From Pseudomonadota bacterium (GTDB taxonomy: Bacteria; Pseudomonadota; Gammaproteobacteria; Xanthomonadales; Rhodanobacteraceae), in NCBI GenBank assembly GCA_021781345.1, contig JAJXWZ010000001.1:1-64000 (forward strand): DNA of 64,000 nucleotides. Reading direction: 5' to 3'. Under the pieces are notes generated by a model. It saw only the letters and a list, made by a program, of their open reading frames with translations. It searched no databases and was not told the origin of the DNA. Both the position numbers and the translations under genes were made by a program. Positions 37,630 to 45,186 of this stretch are shown here, one piece after another. Every line of letters starts with the position of its first letter. Position 1 is the stretch's first letter.

Positions 37630-37962
37630 GTGCGGAGGAGGGGACACATGATTACCGGCTTTCTGGCACTGTACATCTTCATGTTGGCGGCGTTCACCGG
37701 CTACGAGATTATCAGTCGGGTTCCAGTCATCTTGCACACCCCGCTGATGTCGGGTTCGAACTTCGTGCATGGCATCGTGCTGGTCGGCGCGATGGTGGCG
37801 CTGGGTCACGCGCAGGGCGCCGTGAACATCGGCATCGGCGTGGTCGCGGTGCTGCTCGCGGCAGGCAACGTGGCCGGCGGCTACGTGGTCACCGAGCGGA
37901 TGCTGGAGATGTTCAAGACCAGCAAGGTGTCCGCCGCGCCATCGCCGGAGAAGAAGCGATGA
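37630..37962 (+). CDS. pntAB: NAD(P) transhydrogenase subunit alpha part 2 (PntAB)
   Basis: 110 aa three-TM protein; FTGYEIISRVPVILHTPLMSGSNFVHGIVLVGAM. Confidence 0.92.
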   Translation: MRRRGHMITGFLALYIFMLAAFTGYEIISRVPVILHTPLMSGSNFVHGIVLVGAMVALGHAQGAVNIGIGVVAVLLAAGNVAGGYVVTERMLEMFKTSKVSAAPSPEKKR

Positions 37963-39428
37963 CGTTCCCTGCGTGGGTGCCGACGGTCGTCGAGGCGATC
38001 TATTTCAGCGCCGCCGTCCTTTTCATCTGGGGCCTGAAACGCATGAGTTCGCCGCGCACCGCGCGGCAAGGCATCGTGTGGGCGGGCGTCGGCATGGCGA
38101 CCGCGATCCTCGCCACCTTCTTCCTGCCGGGGATGCACAATCTCGGCTGGATGGTCGGGGCGATTGCGGTCGGCGTGGTGCTGTCGTGGATCATTGGCCG
38201 GCGCGTGCCTATGACTGCGATGCCGCAGATGGTCGCACTGTTCAACGGCATGGGCGGCGGCGCGGCCGCCGCGATCGGCGCGCTGGAACTGATCAGGTTC
38301 AACGCTGCGTTGCTGTTGGTGCCTGACACCGCGTCCATCCAGCCGGAAGCATGGGCTGGCGCGGCGGCGGGTTTGAGTCCGGTCGAGCTGGTGCTGGCCT
38401 TCGTCGGCGTGCTGATCGGCGCGATCTCCTTCACCGGTTCGCTTGTCGCATTCGCCAAGCTGCAGGGCTGGATGGATCGACGTTTCGTGTTCCCGCTGCA
38501 GCGCTGGGTGAACCTCGCGATCTTCGTCGTGGCCATCGTCTGCGGTGCGATCGCGCTGGCCGCGGGCATAGACGGCCATGCGTTCGCGTGGGGATGGCTG
38601 ACCGCGTTCATCGTGCTGGCATTGGTGTTCGGCGTCGCGATGACGCTGCCGATCGGCGGCGCCGACATGCCGGTCGTGATCTCGATGTACAACGCCTTCA
38701 CCGGCCTCGCGGTTGCGTTCGAGGGCTTCGTGTTGCAGAACGAGGCCATGATCATCGCCGGCATGGTGGTCGGCGCGGCCGGCACCTTGTTGACGCAGTT
38801 GATGGCCAAGGCCATGAACCGTTCGCTGGGCAACGTGTTGTTCGGCAATTTCGGTGGTGGTGGCGGCGCGGCGCAACAGGAAATCGCCGGTTCGTTGAAG
38901 CCGATCGACGCCAACGACGCCGCGGTGATGATGGCCTACGCCGAGCGCGTGGCGATCGTGCCGGGTTACGGCATGGCCGTCGCGCAGGCGCAGCACAAGA
39001 TATGGGAGTTCGCCAAGCTGCTTATCGATCGCGGCGTCAAGGTGAAGTTCGCAATCCATCCGGTGGCGGGGCGCATGCCCGGCCACATGAACGTTCTGCT
39101 GGCCGAGGCCGGTGTGCCGTACGACCTGATCGAGGACATGGACGACATCAATCCGGAATTCCCCAACACCGACGTCGCGCTGGTGATCGGCGCCAACGAC
39201 GTGGTGAATCCGGTCGCGCGCACCGACAAGAATTCACCGATCTACGGCATGCCGATCCTGGATGTCTCGAAGGCGAAGAACGTCATCGTGATCAAGCGCG
39301 GACGGGGCAAGGGCTTTGCCGGCATCGAGAATGCGTTGTTCTATGCCGACAACACGCGCATGCTGTACGGAGACGGCCAGGCCGCGGCGGGCGAACTGGT
39401 GACGGGGTTGAAGTCGCTCGACGGCTGA
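37959..39428 (+). CDS. pntB: NAD(P) transhydrogenase subunit beta
   Basis: VMMAYAERVAIVPGYGMAVAQAQHKIWEF; NTDVALVIGANDVVNPVAR; FAGIENALFY. Confidence 0.95.
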   Translation: MTFPAWVPTVVEAIYFSAAVLFIWGLKRMSSPRTARQGIVWAGVGMATAILATFFLPGMHNLGWMVGAIAVGVVLSWIIGRRVPMTAMPQMVALFNGMGGGAAAAIGALELIRFNAALLLVPDTASIQPEAWAGAAAGLSPVELVLAFVGVLIGAISFTGSLVAFAKLQGWMDRRFVFPLQRWVNLAIFVVAIVCGAIALAAGIDGHAFAWGWLTAFIVLALVFGVAMTLPIGGADMPVVISMYNAFTGLAVAFEGFVLQNEAMIIAGMVVGAAGTLLTQLMAKAMNRSLGNVLFGNFGGGGGAAQQEIAGSLKPIDANDAAVMMAYAERVAIVPGYGMAVAQAQHKIWEFAKLLIDRGVKVKFAIHPVAGRMPGHMNVLLAEAGVPYDLIEDMDDINPEFPNTDVALVIGANDVVNPVARTDKNSPIYGMPILDVSKAKNVIVIKRGRGKGFAGIENALFYADNTRMLYGDGQAAAGELVTGLKSLDG

Positions 39429-39549
39429 CCTGGGAATCGCCCGCGATCGACGAAGCATCCGGACGGTTCGTGGCCTGAACGAGGCCGGGCTTGCGCGCCG
39501 TGATGGTCAGGTACCGATCCGGCGCAACTGTGCATCGCGGGGCGTGGCG

Positions 39550-40038
39550 TCAGCGCTGGTGCGGCGGGCGCGACATCCATGTGGCCAGCATGGCCGCGAG
39601 CACCGCGGCGCCCGCATAGACCAGGATCGAAACGGCACTCAAGCCGAGCTTGGCGACCTGCAGCACGAGCCCGAGTCCGCCCGTCCGCAAGGCCTGCCCG
39701 AATGGAAATCCCGTGGCGGCCGCGACGCGGGCGATCGCGACCAGGCAGGCGGCGTAAAACCCCGCCAGCAGGATCGCGGCTGCCGCGATCGTGCCCGCCC
39801 AGCGTGCGTGCAGGCAACCGCTGAACTTGAATACCAGCGTCAGGGGGATGGCCAGCAGCACGATCGGCCAGCACGGACGGACGTCCGTGACCAACGCGAC
39901 GAACGCCGCCACCGCGCCGGCCGCGAGCGTGCACATCAGCCATCCGAAGGTCGCCATCACGACGGTGGCGATGCACACCAGCAGTGGGCGTGCAGGCCGC
40001 GCGCGGTTGCTGGATGGAGCGTGAATGGATTGATCCAC
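39550..40038 (-). CDS. Small polytopic membrane protein of unknown function
   Basis: several hydrophobic segments; start uncertain (GTG 40038). Confidence 0.55.
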   Translation of the reverse strand: MDQSIHAPSSNRARPARPLLVCIATVVMATFGWLMCTLAAGAVAAFVALVTDVRPCWPIVLLAIPLTLVFKFSGCLHARWAGTIAAAAILLAGFYAACLVAIARVAAATGFPFGQALRTGGLGLVLQVAKLGLSAVSILVYAGAAVLAAMLATWMSRPPHQR

Positions 40039-40217
40039 GTGGTTCGACGACAGTGAAGACCCTCCCGATGATAGAGCACCGGCCCCACCTGCGGACGGTC
40101 GGGCGACGGGTCCCGGCCCGGTGTTCGCGACCCGATGACCTCCGTCAAGGCGCTGTTCCATCGTGTCTTGCTATCCTTTCTGTTTCCGTTATTGCCGATC
40201 GATTGGGCCTTGGGCCG

Positions 40218-40775
40218 ATGTCAGGATTCAGTGCCAGCAGCGAACCATTTACCCTGCAACGCGATTGCCACGCGGTGCACGTGCCTTACGGCGACGTCGT
40301 CAACCTGCCGGCAGGGCAGGCCGGCTATATCACCCAGTCGCTCGGCGGCAGCTTCACCGTCTACGTCGAGGGCAGCCTGTTCCGGATCGACGGCAAGGAC
40401 GCCGATGCGCTCGGCAAGCCGCCACCGGAGCCGATCCGGGTTCCCGAGGGTGCCGGCGACGAGGACATCGAAATGATCGTGTGGGAGCAATTGCGCACCT
40501 GCTTCGACCCGGAGATCCCGATCAACATCGTCGATCTGGGCCTGATCTACGACCTCTCCCTCGAACGCCTCGATGACGGTCAGCGCAAGGTCTATGTGAA
40601 ACTCACCCTTACCGCGCCGGGCTGCGGCATGGGCGACATCCTGGTCGAGGACGCGCGCAGCAAGCTCGAGATGATCCCGACCGTCGCGGAAGCGCAGATC
40701 GACCTGGTGTTCGATCCGCCCTGGAACCAGTCGATGATGTCGGACGAGGCCAGGCTGCAGACCGGCATGATGTGA
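40218..40775 (+). CDS. sufT: SufT-like Fe-S assembly factor (DUF59/MIP18 family)
   Basis: DPEIPINIVDLGLIYDLSLE; LTLTAPGCGMGDILVEDARSKLEMIP. Confidence 0.9.
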   Translation: MSGFSASSEPFTLQRDCHAVHVPYGDVVNLPAGQAGYITQSLGGSFTVYVEGSLFRIDGKDADALGKPPPEPIRVPEGAGDEDIEMIVWEQLRTCFDPEIPINIVDLGLIYDLSLERLDDGQRKVYVKLTLTAPGCGMGDILVEDARSKLEMIPTVAEAQIDLVFDPPWNQSMMSDEARLQTGMM

Positions 40776-41068
40776 GCATACGTGGTGCCCTCGCGCGGCC
40801 GCCGGCAGCGCGATCGACGGTCCGCCCCGGAGTCCCGTTGCGTTGATCGGCGTCGACATCCTTGGTGCAATCCGGCTTCGCGCGAACCGCGGCATCGATC
40901 GTTCGCGACCAGGCCATCCCAGTGGCTTGCATGGCGGTCAACGCACCCCACGCGCCCGCGGCGGATCGGTCGTTACTGGAAGCGCTTCGATGTGGATCCG
41001 GGTCCCTTGCTCGAGCTGGTGGGGGCCTGGCGTTGACACGCAGGAGCGGTCGACGCGCAACGAAGGCG

Positions 41069-41557
41069 TCAGTCGATCTCCTCGAACCTGTTGGCCGAAC
41101 GATTCTTGCGCACGTGCGCCGGATCCCAGATGCGGCCGTTCATGGCGATCCACACGCCATCGCCCAGGCTTTGCACGGCGCCCACCGCGCAGCCGACGTT
41201 GAACACCGCGTCGGAGCCCTGGAAGCGCGCGGGGTTCAGGGCGCCGGTCAGCACGATGGTCTTGCCGGGAATGCCCGCCAGCACACGCGCCGTATCGACC
41301 ATGGTGTCGGTGCCGTGGGTGATCAGGACGTGGCGATGGGGCTGCTGTTCGATCGCGCGGCGGATGGCCGAACGGTCTTCGTCGGTCATTTCCAGGCTGT
41401 CCTTGCGCAACACCGGCACCACCTCGAATTCGAAGGCAACGCCGAGCTGGGCCAGGATCTCGCCGATCTGCGGCGCGCCGACCTGGTAATCGGACTTGGC
41501 ATCGAAATACACCTTGTCGATGGTGCCGCCGGTGGTGATCACGGTCAGATGCTTCAT
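41069..41557 (-). CDS. Asparaginase N-terminal-domain-only protein
   Basis: MKHLTVITTGGTIDKVYF and HVLITHGTDTMVDTARVL; about 162 aa, ends before a C-terminal asparaginase domain. Confidence 0.85.
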   Translation of the reverse strand: MKHLTVITTGGTIDKVYFDAKSDYQVGAPQIGEILAQLGVAFEFEVVPVLRKDSLEMTDEDRSAIRRAIEQQPHRHVLITHGTDTMVDTARVLAGIPGKTIVLTGALNPARFQGSDAVFNVGCAVGAVQSLGDGVWIAMNGRIWDPAHVRKNRSANRFEEID

Positions 41558-41738
41558 CGCGGCGGATCCTCGGGCCGGGGTGGGCCCGGAATTATCGCAG
41601 CGTGCCCGCGGCACGTCATGGCCGCTGTCGCGGCGAACCTTCGCGGGCATGCGCTAGGTGCGAACCCATGGCATAATCCGCTGTCTTTTGGGCAGACCTG
41701 CCGCTTTTCGCGGCGGCCCCGCAACCGAGAGTTCCCAC

Positions 41739-42092
41739 ATGTTGTCATCACTCATCGCCGCCGCGGCGCCGGTCGCGCAGGCCAGCACGGACGCGCAGCA
41801 CGCCGCACCGGGCAATCTTTTCACGTCGCCGATCATCCTCATCTACATCGTGGTGATCGCCGCTTTCTATTTCCTCTTCATCCGGCCCCAGTCCAAGCGC
41901 CAGAAGGAACAGCGCAAGATGATCGCCGAGCTGGCTAATGGCGACGAGGTGGTCGCCGCCGGCATCCTGGGCCGCGTGGAAGACGTCGGCGAGCATTTCC
42001 TCACCCTCGAAATCGCCGACAACGTGCGTATCAAGGTGCAGAAAGGCGCGGTCGCCACCGTGCTGCCCAAGGGCACGATCAAATCCGTCTGA
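41739..42092 (+). CDS. yajC: Sec translocon accessory subunit YajC
   Basis: IILIYIVVIAAFYFLFIRPQSKRQKEQRKM. Confidence 0.95.
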   Translation: MLSSLIAAAAPVAQASTDAQHAAPGNLFTSPIILIYIVVIAAFYFLFIRPQSKRQKEQRKMIAELANGDEVVAAGILGRVEDVGEHFLTLEIADNVRIKVQKGAVATVLPKGTIKSV

Positions 42093-42140
42093 GGCCCTCG
42101 AGGCCCCGCCACTTCCCGCGCACTGTTTCCCCACGTACCC

Positions 42141-44000
42141 ATGATCGACTTTCCCCGCTGGAAATACTGGCTGGTCGGCATCGCGATGGTGCTTGGCCTG
42201 CTGTACGCCGCGCCCAACGCATTTCCTCCGCAGCCGGCCGTGCAGATCTCGCCGAACCGCGACGCCAGGATCGATGCGACCCTGCAGCAGCAGGTCACGG
42301 CCGACCTCGCCAAGGCCAAGATCCCCTACCAGAGCATCACGATCGACAAGAACCGCATGCTGGTGCGTTTCGCCAACACCGAAGTGCAGCTGCAAGGTTC
42401 CGATACGTTGCGTCTGGCGCTGGGCGACCATTACACGGTCGCGCTCAACCTCGCCACCACGGTCCCGCACTGGCTGCAGGCGATCGGCGGACGCGCGATG
42501 CCGCTGGGCCTGGACCTGCAGGGGGGGGTCCACTTCCTGATGTCGGTCGACCAGGATGCCGTGCTCAAGAAGCAGCAGCAGCGTTACCTGGACGACATCC
42601 GTTCGATCCTGCGCCAGAAGCAGATTCCCTACGACGCCGTGTCCCAGAGCGGCAACGGCGTGCTGGCGGTGTTCAAGACATCCGCCGATCGCGACAAGGC
42701 CCGTGGCGCGATCAGCCTCGATGCGACCGACTTGAACCTGGCGGACAGCCGTACTCCTGGTGGCGGTTACGCTCTGACGGCCACCATCAAGCCCGAAGTG
42801 CTGCAGAAGCTCGCGCAGACCGCGATCACCCAGAACGTCACGACCCTGCGCAACCGCGTCAACGAACTGGGCGTATCCGAGCCGCTGATCCAGCAGCAGG
42901 GCGAGAACCGCATCGTGGTGGAACTGCCGGGCGTGCAGGACACCGCCGAGGCCAAGCGCGTGCTGGGCGCGGTGGCGACGCTGGAATACCACGCCGAAGA
43001 CGAGAGCGTGAACCCGCAAGAAGCGGCCCGCACGGGCAACGTGCCGCCGGATGACCGCCTGTACTACACCAAGGATGGCCGACCGGTCGTGCTCAAGAAG
43101 CGCGTGATCGTCAGCGGCGACGAGCTCGTCGATGCCTCGCAGGGCTACGACCAGCAAAGCGGCTTGCCGGACGTGAACGTGACGCTCAATTCGGCCGGCG
43201 CCCGCAAGATGCTGGACTTCACCACCCAGAACGTGGGCAAGCGCATGGGCGTGGTGTACATCGAGCAGACGCCCGAGGTGAAAATGGTGGACGGCAAGGA
43301 GATCCGTACCTCCAAGACCACGGAAACGGTGCTCAACGACGCCGTGGTCCAGGGCGTGTTCGGCAAGAAGTTCCAGACCACCGGCCTCAGCCAGCAGGAA
43401 GCCGAGACGCTTTCGCTGATGCTGCGTTCGGGGTCGCTGGCCGCGCCGATGCAGATCGTCGAGGAGCGCGTGATCGGACCGAGCCTTGGCCAGGACAACA
43501 TCCGGAAGGGCCGGGATGCGGTGATCCTGGGCTTGGCACTGGTATTGTTGGCAGCCGCGTTTTATTACCGCCTGTTCGGATTGGTCGCGGACATCGCGCT
43601 GGTGTTCAACCTGATGATCCTGGTGGCGGTGATGTCCGCGATCGGGGTGACCCTGACGATGCCCGGCATCGCCGGCATCGTGCTGACGCTCGGCATGGCG
43701 ATCGACGCCAACGTGCTGATCTGCGAACGCATCCGCGAAGAACTCCACAACGGCTCGACGCCCTTGGCGTCGATCCGTGCCGGTTACGAGAAGGCGTGGT
43801 CGACGATCCTCGATGCCAACGTCACCCACCTGCTCGCCGCCCTGGGCCTGATCACGGTCGGTTCGGGCGCGATCAAGGGCTTCGGCATCACGTTGTTCAT
43901 CGGCGTGTCGACCTCGCTGTTCACCTCGGTGACCATGACCCACGCGATCACGGCATTGATCCACGGCCGCCGCAAGAAACTCAAGACACTCTGGGTGTGA
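42141..44000 (+). CDS. secD: Protein translocase subunit SecD
   Basis: MPLGLDLQGGVHFLM; GMAIDANVLICERIREEL. Confidence 0.96.
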   Translation: MIDFPRWKYWLVGIAMVLGLLYAAPNAFPPQPAVQISPNRDARIDATLQQQVTADLAKAKIPYQSITIDKNRMLVRFANTEVQLQGSDTLRLALGDHYTVALNLATTVPHWLQAIGGRAMPLGLDLQGGVHFLMSVDQDAVLKKQQQRYLDDIRSILRQKQIPYDAVSQSGNGVLAVFKTSADRDKARGAISLDATDLNLADSRTPGGGYALTATIKPEVLQKLAQTAITQNVTTLRNRVNELGVSEPLIQQQGENRIVVELPGVQDTAEAKRVLGAVATLEYHAEDESVNPQEAARTGNVPPDDRLYYTKDGRPVVLKKRVIVSGDELVDASQGYDQQSGLPDVNVTLNSAGARKMLDFTTQNVGKRMGVVYIEQTPEVKMVDGKEIRTSKTTETVLNDAVVQGVFGKKFQTTGLSQQEAETLSLMLRSGSLAAPMQIVEERVIGPSLGQDNIRKGRDAVILGLALVLLAAAFYYRLFGLVADIALVFNLMILVAVMSAIGVTLTMPGIAGIVLTLGMAIDANVLICERIREELHNGSTPLASIRAGYEKAWSTILDANVTHLLAALGLITVGSGAIKGFGITLFIGVSTSLFTSVTMTHAITALIHGRRKKLKTLWV

Positions 44001-44049
44001 CCGGCCCCGCCGGTGTGCGCCACCGCCAGCCAGATACCAGCGAACCTCC

Positions 44050-45015
44050 ATGGAACTCTTCCACCACGACCTGAACATCAACTTCCTCGGCATGCGCAAG
44101 ATCAGTATCGTCATCTCGGCGATCCTGCTGGCGGTGTCGATCTGGGCCATCGCGGTAAAGGGTCTCAACTACGGCCTCGATTTCACCGGTGGCATCCTGA
44201 TCCAGGTGAACTACCAGCAGCCGGTCGACGTGGGCGATGTCCGAACGGCCCTTGAAAAGGCCGGCTTCCGGCACGCGGTCGTCCAGAGCATGGGCGGCAC
44301 CCGCGAGATCTCGATACGCCTGCAGCCGCCGAAGCAGATGGGTGCCAGGAAGGAAAGCCCGGACAAGGTCGCCGGGGACGTATCCAAGAGCGTGCTGACC
44401 GCGCTGCAGGCTGCGCGGCCGGGCGTCAAGCTGGCCCAGCCGCCGGACTTCGTGGGCCCCGAGGTCGGGCAGGAACTGAAGACCAGCGGCATCTCCGCGG
44501 CGATCGTGGTGATCATCGGCATCATGATCTACCTGTGGGTGCGGTTCGAGAAGCGCTTCGCGTTCGCCGCGGTCGCCAGCGAATTCCACGACACGATCAT
44601 CACGCTGGGCATCATCGCGCTGGTGCAACGAGAATTCGACATGACCGTGCTTGCCGCGGTGCTGGCGGTGATCGGTTATTCGATCAACGACAAGGTGGTC
44701 GTGTTCGACCGTGTGCGCGAACTGTTCCGGCTGACACGCAAGGCCGAAACTGCGCAGATCCTCAATCGCGCGATCAACAACACGTTGTCACGGACCATCA
44801 TCACCTCGGTGTTCACCGCGATCACCATGGCTTCGCTGTACCTGTTCGGAGGTCCCGCCGTTCACGGATTCGCGATCACGATGTTGATCGGCATCCTGGT
44901 CGGCACTTTGTCGTCGATCTTCTTCGCCAGCCCGATGCTGCTGTGGCTGGGCGTGTCGAAGAAGGACCTGATGCCGGTGACGAGGGAAAATCCGGAGTTG
45001 GCGCGCCGTCCATGA
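44050..45015 (+). CDS. secF: Protein translocase subunit SecF
   Basis: GLNYGLDFTGGILIQV; GYSINDKVVVFDRVRE; NNTLSRTIITS. Confidence 0.96.
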   Translation: MELFHHDLNINFLGMRKISIVISAILLAVSIWAIAVKGLNYGLDFTGGILIQVNYQQPVDVGDVRTALEKAGFRHAVVQSMGGTREISIRLQPPKQMGARKESPDKVAGDVSKSVLTALQAARPGVKLAQPPDFVGPEVGQELKTSGISAAIVVIIGIMIYLWVRFEKRFAFAAVASEFHDTIITLGIIALVQREFDMTVLAAVLAVIGYSINDKVVVFDRVRELFRLTRKAETAQILNRAINNTLSRTIITSVFTAITMASLYLFGGPAVHGFAITMLIGILVGTLSSIFFASPMLLWLGVSKKDLMPVTRENPELARRP

Positions 45016-45084
45016 TTTCTGCGATCTTCCATGATCGCTGCACCATCCTGTGCACCCCTGGATGGATGCCGATCGCGTAGCCGG

Positions 45085-45155
45085 CAACCAGAACGGCCTT
45101 CAAGGCCGCCATCCATCGCAAACAGCTTTGTGGCCTGGCCTTCCGCCAGAAGCTG
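45085..45155 (+). repeat. Dispersed intergenic repeat, copy A
   Basis: GAACGGCCTTCAAGGCCGCCATCCATCGCAAACAGCTTTGTGGCCTGGCCTTCCGCC; similar to the reverse complement of about 48100-48175. Confidence 0.6.
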
Positions 45156-45186
45156 CCCGGCTCTGGGCGAAGTCGGTTTGCGCGGG

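Noticed and set aside
40776-41068. Possible small gene between sufT and the asparaginase-like gene
   Set aside because: Only Arg-rich ORFs with no start context or similarity; treated as intergenic
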